NCBI RefSeq assembly: GCF_004353825.1
Contig: NZ_SMNA01000008.1
Coordinates: forward strand, 1-64,000
From: Occultella glacieicola
GTDB lineage: Bacteria; Actinomycetota; Actinomycetes; Actinomycetales; Beutenbergiaceae
Length of the DNA: 64,000 nt
Direction of reading: 5' to 3'
A program made the position numbers and the translations under genes. A model generated the notes under the pieces. That model worked only from the letters and a program-made list of their open reading frames with translations. It made no database searches and had not been told where the DNA came from. Numbering within the stretch: the stretch's first letter is position 1; each line of letters starts with the position of its first letter. This document shows positions 35,876 through 45,266 of this stretch, one piece after another.

Positions 35876-37306
35876 TCACCAGGGGGCCAGCCGGGGATTG
35901 CTCCGGTCCTCGGTCGCGACCAGGACGTCGATGAGCTTGCCCTGCAGCGCGCTGCGGGTCGCTCGTGACGTCGGGTCGTCCCACAGGTTCGTGAGCTCGT
36001 CCGGGTCGGCCTCGAGGTCGTAGAGCTCACCCGAGGATGCGCGGGCGGTCGCCGGCGGGCCGTGGTGGACCACGAGTTTCCACCGGTCGTGGCGCAACAT
36101 GGTCACGTGCACCGGCGGGTCGTAGGGGTGCCCACTGTCGCGGTACTGGCACATCGCCCAGTCGCGCCAGTCCGGGTCACCGCCCCGGATCAGTCGTTCG
36201 AGACCGGCACCCTGGCTCGTCGGCGGGATCGGCAGGCCGGCGGCCTGCACGAACGTCGGTGCGAGATCGACCCACTGCACGAGCTCACTGCGGCGCTCAC
36301 CCGGCGCCGCGACGCCGGGCCACCGGATGATGAGCGGGACGCGCACCGCGCACTCATACATGAACGGTCCCTTGAGCATGAGCTGGTGATCGCCGAGCAT
36401 CTCACCGTGGTCGCTGGTGAAGACGACGATGGTGTTGTCGGCAAGGCCCTCGTCCTCGAGGGCGCCGAGGATGCGGCCGACCTCGTCGTCGACGAGGGAG
36501 ACCATGGCGTAGTAGGCCTTGCGTACGTCCCGCAACGCTTCGTCGGTGTAGGAGGTGTAGCCGGGTGCGTGCCCGCCATAGGACTCCTTCGAGGCCTCGG
36601 CCTGGATCGGCGGCTTGCTGTCGAGCTCACCGTCGCGCGTGACGATCGGTGGCAGCTCGACATCGTCGTAGCGGCGCAGGTACTCCTCGGGCGCGCCGAA
36701 CCCGTGATGCGGGTCGAAGAAGTTCGCGACGAAGAAGAACGGCTTGTCGCGCAGCCGCGACGAGCGCAGGAAGTCGATCGTCTCCTCGCCGATCCAGTGG
36801 CTGTAGTGGGCCTCGGTCGGCATGCTGTCGAACAGCCCGCGCTCGTGCAGGGCAGTCGTGTACAGGTCCGGGTGGTGGTCCTGCAACCACAGGTGGTAGG
36901 CGTTGTCGGGCGACCCGGGGTACGGGTCGTGCGCCCAGCGGAACACCCGGAAGCCGTCGTCGAGTCGCGGCTCGTCGCGCCCATCGGAGCAGGCGCCGAG
37001 GTGTAGCTTGCCGACCAGCCCGCAGTCGTAGCCCGCGTCGGCGAGGCGCCGGGAGAACAGCTCCTCGTGGCCGGCCAGGTCCACGCCGTTCGCATGGAGG
37101 CCGTGCGCGGAGACGTACCGTCCCGTCATCAGGCTTGCGCGCGAGGGTGCGCAGACGGGGTTCTGGACGTAGCAGTTCTCGAAGAGCACGCCCTGCCCGG
37201 CGAGGCGGTCGAGGTTGGGCGTCGACACGGCCGGATTGCCGTACGCGCCGACCATGTCGAACCGCTGCTGGTCGGTGCTGATGAGCAGGATGTTCGGGCG
37301 CGGCAT
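35876..37306 (-). CDS. Sulfatase, type I formylglycine-dependent (A)
   Basis: 476 residues of the alkaline phosphatase/sulfatase fold. The activation signature C52-A-P-S-R-A-S-L-M-T-G is intact, so Cys52 should be converted to formylglycine. N-terminal metal ligands are in ISTDQQ, and TSDHGEMLGDH provides the second metal-binding group. There is no signal peptide, so it acts in the cytoplasm. It starts one base after the GH51 stop, tightly coupled. It likely desulfates oligosaccharides imported by the operon's ABC transporter. The formylglycine-generating enzyme is not in this window. Confidence 0.93.
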   Translation of the reverse strand: MPRPNILLISTDQQRFDMVGAYGNPAVSTPNLDRLAGQGVLFENCYVQNPVCAPSRASLMTGRYVSAHGLHANGVDLAGHEELFSRRLADAGYDCGLVGKLHLGACSDGRDEPRLDDGFRVFRWAHDPYPGSPDNAYHLWLQDHHPDLYTTALHERGLFDSMPTEAHYSHWIGEETIDFLRSSRLRDKPFFFVANFFDPHHGFGAPEEYLRRYDDVELPPIVTRDGELDSKPPIQAEASKESYGGHAPGYTSYTDEALRDVRKAYYAMVSLVDDEVGRILGALEDEGLADNTIVVFTSDHGEMLGDHQLMLKGPFMYECAVRVPLIIRWPGVAAPGERRSELVQWVDLAPTFVQAAGLPIPPTSQGAGLERLIRGGDPDWRDWAMCQYRDSGHPYDPPVHVTMLRHDRWKLVVHHGPPATARASSGELYDLEADPDELTNLWDDPTSRATRSALQGKLIDVLVATEDRSNPRLAPW

Positions 37307-37307
37307 G

Positions 37308-38957
37308 TCAGTGCCCCCGGAGGTCGAACGTGAGCACGCTCACGGAGTGCGGCGCGATCGTCCAGCCGCCGTCCCGCGTCTCGACGGTGCCCAGGTCCCG
37401 GACGCCGATGACGTCCGGCTCCGCGAGGCTGTTCGCCGCCGTGACCGCGGCGTCCGCGCCGACGGCGAGCAGCCTCGCCGAACGGGGTGTGCCATCGGCC
37501 CGGCCGTCGAACACCGGGTGCAGCCGGATGGACTCGTCGCGGTGGCGGTTGATCACGGCGAGGCGCACGGTGCCGTCGTCGGCGCGGGTTGCCGAGACGT
37601 CGATGTACGGCACGGTCATGGTCGCGGACCTGAGCCGGCCGGACGGCTCCCGGTTGTCGCCCAGTGGCACCGACGCGGTGCGCGACGGACCGTCGACCTC
37701 AGCGGGCAGAACGGTGCGGCCGAGATGGCGACCGTACAGCTGCCACACGTGGTAGAGCGCCGAACCGAATGCGCCACCCGGGCGGGCGACGACGAGTCCA
37801 TTGGCATTGACGAGGTTCACCGGGTTCGCCATCGTGACCGGCGTGGCGTGGCCCACCGTGCGGTGGATGGCGTGGAGGACCCCCGCGCTGAACAGGGCAT
37901 CTCCCATGGTGCGTGGGCTCCACCGGTTCACGCGGAGCCCGGAGGGCCAGCCGTCGACGTCGCCGATGTCACGGGCCGCGATCCCACCGTCGTCACCCGC
38001 GAGTGGGGCGGGCCAGTCGGTGGGCTCGAGGTGGCGCATGGTCCACTCGTCGAGGGCGAGCTGTGGCGGGCTGGCCAGACCGCTCTGATGGGCGAGCGTG
38101 GTCACCAGGTGCGAGTAGGTGTTGATCTCCTGCTCGAAGTACAGCGACTGCGCCACGGTGTTCTCGTAGTCGTCCCCCGTCCACAGGTGCGTGGTCGCGC
38201 CGTAGAGGTGCAGCGAGAGCTGGTCGAGGTACTGCCCGGCCTGCTCGAGGAGCGGGCGGGTCCAGGACTCCTGGTCCCAGGGGATCCCGACCCCGACGAG
38301 CCTGAGATCGGGGTCGACGAGCCGCATGAACCGGGCATGCTCGCGAGCGGCGGCGGCGTACTCCTCTGCGGTCCGATGCCCCATCTGCCACGGTCCGTAG
38401 ACCTCGTTGCCGACGCCCCAGTACCGGACCTTCCACGGCTCGTTCCGCCCGTTCCTCCGGCGCATCCGGCTGAGGGCGGTGTCCCTGGTGGCGTTGGTGT
38501 ACTCGACCCATCGCACCGCCTCGTCGACGTCCCGGCAGGAGTGGACCAGGTACGGTTCCGCGCCGACCTCCTCGGTCCAGGCGAGGAACTCGTCGGTACC
38601 GAAGCGGTTGGTCTCGACGTCGCCCCAGGCGAGATCGAGGCGCGTCGGGCGGTCGTCCCGCGGGCCGATCCCGTCCTCCCAACGGTAACCGGACGTGAAG
38701 TTGCCTCCCGGCCAGCGGATCGGGCCGGGAGCGAGGTCTCGGACCAGGTCCGCGACGTCACGGCGGACCCCGTTGAGCAGCCCAGGCTCGCTCACCGACA
38801 GGGGCGAGCCCTCGTCGAACACACCCCCCTCGATGTTGCCGAAGAACGCGGACTCGAGGAAGTGGCCGTAGACATCGTCGCTGATCCTCCCGAGCGGTCG
38901 TGAGGTGTCGACCGTGACTCGGGCGTCGCGGCCGGCCGGGTCGTGGGCATGGGACAT
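37308..38957 (-). CDS. Alpha-L-arabinofuranosidase, GH51
   Basis: 549 residues, retaining exo-arabinofuranosidase. Acid/base E185 in GVGNEVYG and nucleophile E304 in LALDEW, in a TIM barrel (about 70-375), followed by a beta-sandwich. IRWPGGNF and FGTDEFL are family landmarks. No signal peptide: intracellular. The ATG at 38957 with GGAG nine bases upstream is chosen; a GTG at 38990 overlapping the permease stop (GTGA) would add 11 residues and is possible. It removes arabinose from imported oligosaccharides and is the key to the operon's likely substrate. Confidence 0.93.
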   Translation of the reverse strand: MSHAHDPAGRDARVTVDTSRPLGRISDDVYGHFLESAFFGNIEGGVFDEGSPLSVSEPGLLNGVRRDVADLVRDLAPGPIRWPGGNFTSGYRWEDGIGPRDDRPTRLDLAWGDVETNRFGTDEFLAWTEEVGAEPYLVHSCRDVDEAVRWVEYTNATRDTALSRMRRRNGRNEPWKVRYWGVGNEVYGPWQMGHRTAEEYAAAAREHARFMRLVDPDLRLVGVGIPWDQESWTRPLLEQAGQYLDQLSLHLYGATTHLWTGDDYENTVAQSLYFEQEINTYSHLVTTLAHQSGLASPPQLALDEWTMRHLEPTDWPAPLAGDDGGIAARDIGDVDGWPSGLRVNRWSPRTMGDALFSAGVLHAIHRTVGHATPVTMANPVNLVNANGLVVARPGGAFGSALYHVWQLYGRHLGRTVLPAEVDGPSRTASVPLGDNREPSGRLRSATMTVPYIDVSATRADDGTVRLAVINRHRDESIRLHPVFDGRADGTPRSARLLAVGADAAVTAANSLAEPDVIGVRDLGTVETRDGGWTIAPHSVSVLTFDLRGH

Positions 38958-38986
38958 TCCAGAGGGCTCCGTTCCTTGGGTGGCTG

Positions 38987-39889
38987 TCACTGCTTCACTG
39001 CTCCGGCGACGCTGTCGACGAACTTGCGCTGCAACACGACGAACACACCGATCACCGGGACCAGCGAGATGACGGCGGCGGCCGCCATCCCTGGCCAGTC
39101 CTGGCCGTACTCGCCGACGAACACCGTCATGCCGATGGCCAGGGTGCGCAGGTCCGGCTCACTGAGGGTGAACACGAGCGGTAGCAGGTAGGTGTTCCAT
39201 GCGAACAGGAAGGTCAGGATCACGACGGTCGCCGTGATCGGCCAGGCCAGGGGCAGCATCACCTGGAAGAAGATCCGGAACTGACCGGCGCCGTCGAGCC
39301 GGGCGCTCTCCTCGAGTTCCTTGGGTAGCCCCCGGAAGTAGCCGGCGTACAGGAGCGTGGCGGCGATCTGACCGCCGGCGCCCAGGCCCAGGATCACGCC
39401 CGCATGGGTGTTGAGCAGGCCGAGCTGGTCGGTCAGTTGCGTGACCGGAATGATCGTGTAGCCCTCGGGGAGGAAGAACGTCACCAGGAAGACCCCGATG
39501 AGGATCTTCTTGCCGGCGAAGTCGAACCTGCCCAGCACGTATCCGGCGAGGGCGCTGCGGATGACCACCACGAGCACCGTTCCGGCCGTGATCAGCACCG
39601 TGTTCACGAAGTAGGAAGCGAATCCGGCCTCGACCCAGGCCCTCGTGTAGTTCTCCCACACGAACTCGTCAGGAACGAGATCGAAGCCGCTGCCGAAGAT
39701 CTCGGACGGATGCTTGAGGGAGGCCGAGACGAGCCAGAGGAACGGATAGGTCCACAGGAGCGCCGCCGCGGTCAGCGCGACGAGGGCGACGACCCGGCCC
39801 GGGCGCACGTTCCGTCCACGTCGCGGACCGCGGCGTCGGGTCGGCGCGCCCTCCGCCGATTCCGGTCGGATCGCGGTCGCGGCGCTCAT
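38987..39889 (-). CDS. ABC sugar importer permease, UgpE/MalG type
   Basis: 300 residues, six predicted helices after a basic N-terminus. The EAA-type loop is EESARLDGAGQFRIFFQVMLP. Start codon lies in an ATGA overlap with the upstream permease stop. With the partner permease and the lipoprotein it forms a second CUT1-type importer in this window. Again no ATPase gene is present, so a shared ATPase is needed. Confidence 0.94.
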   Translation of the reverse strand: MSAATAIRPESAEGAPTRRRGPRRGRNVRPGRVVALVALTAAALLWTYPFLWLVSASLKHPSEIFGSGFDLVPDEFVWENYTRAWVEAGFASYFVNTVLITAGTVLVVVIRSALAGYVLGRFDFAGKKILIGVFLVTFFLPEGYTIIPVTQLTDQLGLLNTHAGVILGLGAGGQIAATLLYAGYFRGLPKELEESARLDGAGQFRIFFQVMLPLAWPITATVVILTFLFAWNTYLLPLVFTLSEPDLRTLAIGMTVFVGEYGQDWPGMAAAAVISLVPVIGVFVVLQRKFVDSVAGAVKQ

Positions 39890-40860
39890 GAGGCGCCCTT
39901 CGTCTGTCGACGCGCCCACCGCACCCCGACGGCCTGGACGACCGCGAGGACCATGGTCAGGAGTCCGAAGAGCACCGCCGCCGCCGACGCGTAGCCGAGC
40001 TGGGGCACCGTGGCCGCGAAAGCCGTCCGGTAGATGAAGATCTCGATCACCTCGGAGGAGAAGGACGGGCCACCGCCCGTGAGCGTCTGCATCAGGTCGA
40101 AGACGTTGAGTGCACCGACGGTGTCGATGAGGGTGATGATCACCAGGAAGGGCACGAGCAACGGCAGGGTGACGTGCCACAACTCCTTCCGCGCGTTTGC
40201 TCCGTCGAGCATCGCGGCCTCGTGCACGTCGCGAGGAATGGTCTGCAGAGCCGCCAGCCAGTAGATCATCGTGATGCCGAGCCACTTCCAGACCCACACG
40301 GCGATACCCGCGTAGAGCGAGGTGCCGGCGCTGGCGACGAGATTCGTGGGGGAGTCCGTGATCCCCGCCCAGACCAGCGCCAGGCTGATGGGACCGTTGG
40401 CGTCCAGCAGCAGCGTGAAGACGATGCCGATGATCGCACCGGTGGTGACCACCGGCAGGAAGAACAGTGTCCGGAAGAAGCCGGAGAACGGTGTTCTCCT
40501 GCTGTTCAGCCACAACGCGAGCAGCAGCGCCAGGCCCACGCGTGCGGGCACGGCCACCACCAGGAACAGGAGCGACTTCCGGAAGGCGTTCCAGAACAGG
40601 TCATCGGCCAGCAGGCGCCGGAAGTTGTCGAGCCCGGTGAACGTGCCCGTCATGGCGAAACCTGGCCAGTCCAGGAACGCGTACCACCACGACGCCACCA
40701 GTGGGTACACCGTGTACGCCCCGTATCCCAGGAGGGTCGGGAGCAGGAAGAGGTAGATCCACCAGTCCCGGCGCAGGCGTCGCCGCAGACTGAGGCGGTG
40801 GGGCTCCTTCGCCGTCGTCGGGCTGATGGCAGGTGCGGGTGCGGACGTCGTGAGCGTCAT
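39886..40860 (-). CDS. ABC sugar importer permease, UgpA/MalF type
   Basis: 324 residues with six predicted helices. The EAA loop is HEAAMLDGANARKELWHVTLP-like at about residues 215-235, here slightly shifted from consensus. LPTLLGYGAYTVYPLVAS marks the first helix of this family. Only four bases separate it from the lipoprotein gene upstream and it overlaps the second permease by four bases, so all three are cotranscribed. Confidence 0.94.
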   Translation of the reverse strand: MTLTTSAPAPAISPTTAKEPHRLSLRRRLRRDWWIYLFLLPTLLGYGAYTVYPLVASWWYAFLDWPGFAMTGTFTGLDNFRRLLADDLFWNAFRKSLLFLVVAVPARVGLALLLALWLNSRRTPFSGFFRTLFFLPVVTTGAIIGIVFTLLLDANGPISLALVWAGITDSPTNLVASAGTSLYAGIAVWVWKWLGITMIYWLAALQTIPRDVHEAAMLDGANARKELWHVTLPLLVPFLVIITLIDTVGALNVFDLMQTLTGGGPSFSSEVIEIFIYRTAFAATVPQLGYASAAAVLFGLLTMVLAVVQAVGVRWARRQTKGAS

Positions 40861-40864
40861 GGTG

Positions 40865-42379
40865 TCATCGCGCCGCGTAGGCCGCTTGGTCGTAGTCCTG
40901 ACTCGGCTCCCAGTTGGTGAACACCCAATCCTCGATGCTCACCTCGGCACCCTCGCCCGCGACGGCCGCGATGGCCCGGTCACGCTCGGCGCTCATCGCG
41001 TCGTTGAGCCGGGTCAGCTCGCCCCTGATGTCGCTGCTGCTGCCGGTGAGGATCGCCTGTGCGACCTCGCCGAGGTTCGGATGGATGTCCTGGGACTCGG
41101 CGGCCACACGCCAGGTCGACGGGTTGCCGGTCTCGGGCACCGGGCTGATCCGCACGTCGTCGGCCAGGTAGCCGATGTTCCGAGCGTAGGCCGGGTGCAC
41201 GTCGGCCTCGGCGACCACGTCGATGAGCGCGGGCGGTTGGTCCATCGCGCTCGCCAGTTGTGCCTGGAACTCCCGAGAACTCATCTGCAGCAGCAGTTCC
41301 GCAGCGATCTGGGGCTGCTGCGACTCGTTGCTGACCCAGAACACGCCGCCTCCGGGACCACGGTGGACGACGTTGCGGGTCGTCTCCGGGCATGGCAGAC
41401 GCCAGGCGTCGATGCCTCGCTCGACGGCCTCGGGCTCGTCCACCATGAGCCCGCCGATGATCCACGGTCCCCACGGGTAGATGGCCGCTTCGCCGGCCGC
41501 CCAGCGTGCGCGGGCATCTCGGGCACCCATCGACGCCCCCGACGGGTGGACCACGCCGTCCTGCTGGAGGGAGAGCAGGAACTCCAGCGCGTCCACGAAC
41601 GGCTGGGAGTTGAACACGTACGCACCGGTCGTCCAGTCGATGGTGCCGGGCGCGCCGGCACTCTGCGCCAGCCAGTTGACCAGCGCCGTGAGGTACGGGA
41701 CCTCCTTGGTCGGGATCAGGAGCCCGGGAACGCCCGCCCTGTCGGTGATCTGTCGTGCGGTGGCGCGCAGGTCGTCCCAGGTGGCCGGGCTCTGTGCGGG
41801 GTCGATGTCAGCCTGGCTGAGCAGTTCGGTGTTGACCCACGGCGTCGCGTCGTGGAAACGACCGGAGAACAGCGGAACGGAGTAGATCTCCCCGTCGAAC
41901 CGGTGCAGCCCGTCGAACAACTGGTCGACGATCTCGGTGCCGTCGAAGTCGGCATGTCCGCCGATCGGCTGGAACCAGTCCTCGCTGACCAGCGCGGCAG
42001 GTGTCGCATCCAGGCCCGCCAGGGAATGAACGTCCGGCATCTGGTTGCTGCGCCGCGCCACCTGGATCGCCTGCCCCAGATCGGGACCCTCCATCTGCCG
42101 TCGCTCGATCGTGACGCCCGAGTTGGCCGCCATGTACGGCTCGAACAGGCTCGCCTCGAGCATGCTCGTCAGGGGGCGGAACTGGTCCCACCACTGCAGG
42201 ACGCCGTCGTCGGCGCTCGGCCCGTCGGAGGACTGTCCGCCACCCGTGCAGGCGGCGAGCATCGCCCCCAGGCCGCCGGCGCCGACGGTTCCGAGGAATC
42301 CCCGGCGGTTCATGGCGAACGCCGCGCCCGGCAAGTTCCCCCTCCGGGACCCGACACCGTTGTCAGTCGTGCTGTTCAT
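40865..42379 (-). CDS. ABC sugar importer, substrate-binding lipoprotein (family 1)
   Basis: 504 residues. After a polar lead of about 22 residues comes a twin-arginine-like signal NRRGFLG (24-30) and lipobox MLAAC with Cys44. The mature part is a typical extracellular solute-binding protein of the UgpB/MalE class (LQWWDQFRPL near the start, GAAxYPWGPW-like segment mid-protein). ATG at 42379 has a CAGGAGA-type site; the ATG at 42313 directly before the signal is an alternative. Expected ligand is a sulfated or arabinosylated oligosaccharide, by operon context only. Confidence 0.9.
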   Translation of the reverse strand: MNSTTDNGVGSRRGNLPGAAFAMNRRGFLGTVGAGGLGAMLAACTGGGQSSDGPSADDGVLQWWDQFRPLTSMLEASLFEPYMAANSGVTIERRQMEGPDLGQAIQVARRSNQMPDVHSLAGLDATPAALVSEDWFQPIGGHADFDGTEIVDQLFDGLHRFDGEIYSVPLFSGRFHDATPWVNTELLSQADIDPAQSPATWDDLRATARQITDRAGVPGLLIPTKEVPYLTALVNWLAQSAGAPGTIDWTTGAYVFNSQPFVDALEFLLSLQQDGVVHPSGASMGARDARARWAAGEAAIYPWGPWIIGGLMVDEPEAVERGIDAWRLPCPETTRNVVHRGPGGGVFWVSNESQQPQIAAELLLQMSSREFQAQLASAMDQPPALIDVVAEADVHPAYARNIGYLADDVRISPVPETGNPSTWRVAAESQDIHPNLGEVAQAILTGSSSDIRGELTRLNDAMSAERDRAIAAVAGEGAEVSIEDWVFTNWEPSQDYDQAAYAAR

Positions 42380-42401
42380 TCCTGTCTCCTGTCTGAGCGG
42401 A

Positions 42402-43886
42402 TCAGCGCTGCACGTCGTCGAAGGAGCTGAGCGAGACGTCGTAGTCCTTCGCTCCGACGGGGTACATCGACGCCATCCAGTGGTAGAAGTTGTCTCCCCG
42501 CTCGCGCAGCTGGATGTACAGCCGCCGGAGCAGGCTGTTGCGAACCTGTTCGAGTTCGGGATGGGCGTAGCGGTTCTGCAACTCGTCGGGGTCATCGACG
42601 AGGTCGTACAACTCGTTGACCGACTCGGGATTGACGACGATCTTGTACCGGTCGGTCACGAGCATGCGCTGCGGGTAGGGAAAGTGATGCCCGTGGAACT
42701 CGAGCACGAGATCGTCGCGCCACACCGGTTGCTCGCCGCGTACGACGGGCGCCAGGCTGGTGCCATCCACCGCCTGGGAGCTGTCCAGCCCGGCGACGTC
42801 GAGGATCGTCGCCGTCAGGTCGAGCAGGGACGCGAAGTGATCCGCGACCTGCGGCTCGTGGCCACCGGGCAGCCGGACCACGCCGGGGACACGGTAGATG
42901 TCCTCGTAGGCCGCAGGGCCCTTGTCATGAAGCCGGTGCGCACCCGTGAACTCGCCGTGGTCGGCGCTGAAGAACACCGCGGACTCGTCGTAGACCCCGA
43001 GCTCCTTCGCCACCTCGACGATCCGGCCGATCTGTTCGTCGATCATCGTGACGTACCCCCAGTAGGCCGCGATGAGCTTCTTCGACGTCGCCGTCGAGAG
43101 CGTGTCGAAGGTCCAGTGCGCCGAGTAGTTGGCCTGCACCGGCGGCTTGTTCGCGAACGTCTCGGCCACCGACTTCGGCAGCGTGATCGCCTCCGGGTCG
43201 TACATGTCGAAGTAGTGCGAGGGAATGTTGTACGGCAGGTGCGGTCCGAAGAAGTGGGTCGCCAGGAAGAACGGTCGGCCCGCGGTCTCGTGCTCCGCGG
43301 CGTATGAACGCAGCAGGCCGATCGCACGCTCGGCGAGGAAGTACTCGAACGTGGCCTCGAGCGGCTGGTCCAGGCGGGCCGCGAGCAGGTTGCCCGGCGT
43401 GCCGTTGGGGAAGGTGCCGCGGATCTCGTCGGTGAGCGCGTACGGCGGCAGATCGTGCTCGTCCAAGTAGGCGACGTAGTCCGCGTGGTCGACCGGGTTG
43501 TGCCAGCCGTGCATCGGGATTCCGTCGAAGCCGTAGTCGTGCTGGGTGCGGTGCAGCCCCACGTGCCACTTGCCGATGAGGCCGACGTTGTAGTCGGCAT
43601 CGCGCAGCGCCCGGCTGAAGGTGAACTGATCGTCGGCGAGCTCGTCCCGATAGCCCACGTTGCGCTCGTAGTTCGCCAGGAGCTGGTGCCGGAACGGTGC
43701 GGCTCCCGTCAGCAGGCTCGCGCGGGCGGGGGTGCAGATCGCCGTCGGCGTGTAGAACCGTCGGAAGGTCGAGCCCTCGGCGGCGATCGCGTCCAGGACC
43801 GGGGTCGAGACGACGTCGTTGCCGTAGCAACCCAGCGTGTCGATGCGGTGCTGATCGGTGAGGAAGAAGAGGATGTTCGCCGTCAC
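42402..43886 (-). CDS. Sulfatase, type I formylglycine-dependent (B)
   Basis: 494 residues. Activation signature C51-T-P-A-R-A-S-L-L-T-G, the CxPAR variant of the usual CxPSR, generally accepted by formylglycine-generating enzyme. Metal-site segments are FLTDQHRID and FSADHGEFTGAH. No signal peptide, so cytoplasmic like sulfatase A. The two share the fold but differ through most of their length, suggesting different sulfate positions on the same glycan. Its start overlaps the ROK stop (ATGA); 22 bases separate it from the lipoprotein gene. Confidence 0.93.
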   Translation of the reverse strand: MTANILFFLTDQHRIDTLGCYGNDVVSTPVLDAIAAEGSTFRRFYTPTAICTPARASLLTGAAPFRHQLLANYERNVGYRDELADDQFTFSRALRDADYNVGLIGKWHVGLHRTQHDYGFDGIPMHGWHNPVDHADYVAYLDEHDLPPYALTDEIRGTFPNGTPGNLLAARLDQPLEATFEYFLAERAIGLLRSYAAEHETAGRPFFLATHFFGPHLPYNIPSHYFDMYDPEAITLPKSVAETFANKPPVQANYSAHWTFDTLSTATSKKLIAAYWGYVTMIDEQIGRIVEVAKELGVYDESAVFFSADHGEFTGAHRLHDKGPAAYEDIYRVPGVVRLPGGHEPQVADHFASLLDLTATILDVAGLDSSQAVDGTSLAPVVRGEQPVWRDDLVLEFHGHHFPYPQRMLVTDRYKIVVNPESVNELYDLVDDPDELQNRYAHPELEQVRNSLLRRLYIQLRERGDNFYHWMASMYPVGAKDYDVSLSSFDDVQR

Positions 43887-45058
43887 GCGGTCCGCGCCCC
43901 CTCGTGTGAGGCGGTCGCGGAGGTCGGGCGGGGGCCGACCGGGATCGTGCGGTCACGCAGCACGAGTGCGACGCTGCCCAGCGCGCCGTCGAGACTGCCG
44001 AGCTGTGCGACGTGGATCTGCAGGCTCTCGGCGGTGCGCGCGTTCACGTGGCGCACGATCGTCTGCCGCACCGCGCGGACCAGATACTCACCGGCCTCGG
44101 AGAGTGCGCCACCGAGAACGATCGAGGACAGGTCGAGGACCGTGCAGGCGTTCGCCAGCACCAGTCCGATACGCGCGCCGGCGTCCGCGATGACCGCATG
44201 GGCCCGGGACTCGGAACGGTCCAGCGCATCCACCAGATCCTCGACGGACGCCCTTCCCGCTCGGCGAAGGACTGCTCCCATGCCGACGTACGACTCCAGG
44301 CACCCGCGGTTCGAGCACCGGCACACCGGTCCGTTGGGGTCCAGGCACACGTGCCCGAACTCGCCGGCGGACCCGGTGTTGCCCAGGCGCGGTTCGTCAT
44401 CGATGATCAGCAACCCGCCGACGCCCTCGGCAAGGCGCATGTAGATGAGGTCATGCATGTCCTGCCCGGCCCCCCAGGAGAACTCGGCGAGCCCGGCGAG
44501 CCGTGCGTTGTTCTCCGTGCGGATCGGAACCCGGTAACTCTCCGTCAAGCGCTGCTCGAGCGCGGCCAGCACGCCCGCGCGACCCGAGATCGCCCCCGGC
44601 ACACCGACACCGATGGCGCGCAACGGCGACGAGGCGGAGCCCGGGCCGACCAGTTCGCGGACGAAGCCGGTCGCAGTCGCGGAGCGCCGTTCCCACGGCT
44701 CCTCCTTGCCGTGGTCGAGCATGCGCGAACCCAGGACCCGGTGGGTGATGTCGCACGCCACGACGGTCACCCGGGTGTGGCTGAACTCGACTCCGACGAT
44801 CACGCCCGTGGCCGGGTTCAGGGTCAGGTGCTCCGGGGTGCGTCCAACCCGTAGGCCCGCGGTGGGGGGTTGCGCGAGGACCACGAGCCCGGCGCTCCGC
44901 AGGTCCGAGGTGATCTCCGAGATCGTCGCGCGGGATAATCCGGTGCCCTCCGCGATCTGGGCTCGGCTCGCGCCACCACGCACTCGGAGCAGATCGAGCA
45001 CCTGCGCTTCGTGATGCACCCGCCGCGATCGGCGTGACGCTGCTATCGGCTTCGACAC
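43883..45058 (-). CDS. ROK-family transcriptional repressor of the sulfated-glycan operon
   Basis: 391 residues. N-terminal winged helix (about 15-75, with SRAQIAEGTGLSRATISEI), then a ROK domain with the sugar-kinase-like EFGHVCLDPNG histidine site and the zinc-type CRCSNRGCLE cluster. It is the first gene of an eight-gene operon and is coupled to sulfatase B, so it should be autoregulated and induced by a sugar from the pathway. GTG start at 45058, six bases after a CACGCT -10; a perfect palindrome overlaps the -35. No good ribosome binding site, consistent with a leaderless message. Confidence 0.92.
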   Translation of the reverse strand: MSKPIAASRRSRRVHHEAQVLDLLRVRGGASRAQIAEGTGLSRATISEITSDLRSAGLVVLAQPPTAGLRVGRTPEHLTLNPATGVIVGVEFSHTRVTVVACDITHRVLGSRMLDHGKEEPWERRSATATGFVRELVGPGSASSPLRAIGVGVPGAISGRAGVLAALEQRLTESYRVPIRTENNARLAGLAEFSWGAGQDMHDLIYMRLAEGVGGLLIIDDEPRLGNTGSAGEFGHVCLDPNGPVCRCSNRGCLESYVGMGAVLRRAGRASVEDLVDALDRSESRAHAVIADAGARIGLVLANACTVLDLSSIVLGGALSEAGEYLVRAVRQTIVRHVNARTAESLQIHVAQLGSLDGALGSVALVLRDRTIPVGPRPTSATASHEGARTA

Positions 45059-45064
45059 GGGACC

Positions 45065-45107
45065 AGCGTGGAAGGGGCCACCTCATTGCGTCAACAGCTT
45101 GACGCAA
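45065..45107 (-). promoter_or_regulatory. Promoter and ROK operator of the sulfated-glycan operon
   Basis: A perfect 9-bp inverted repeat TTGCGTCAA / TTGACGCAA with a four-base spacer (45086-45107). Its inner half provides a minus-strand -35 TTGACG, followed at 18 bases by CACGCT (45065-45070), which ends six bases before the GTG. Repressor binding would block the -35. This is the best-formed operator in the window. Confidence 0.8.
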
Positions 45108-45266
45108 CTTCTGCATGAACTCGACAAAATTAGACAGAACGACAGAACGCGGCCGTGTGCTCCCTTCGACAGTGCGTGTCATCCCGCACTCGGCGCCGGA
45201 TCTTTGGTTGAGTAGAGCCGACAGGCTTGTCTCGGCACGCCTGACGCGAGAGGACAACCAACAATC

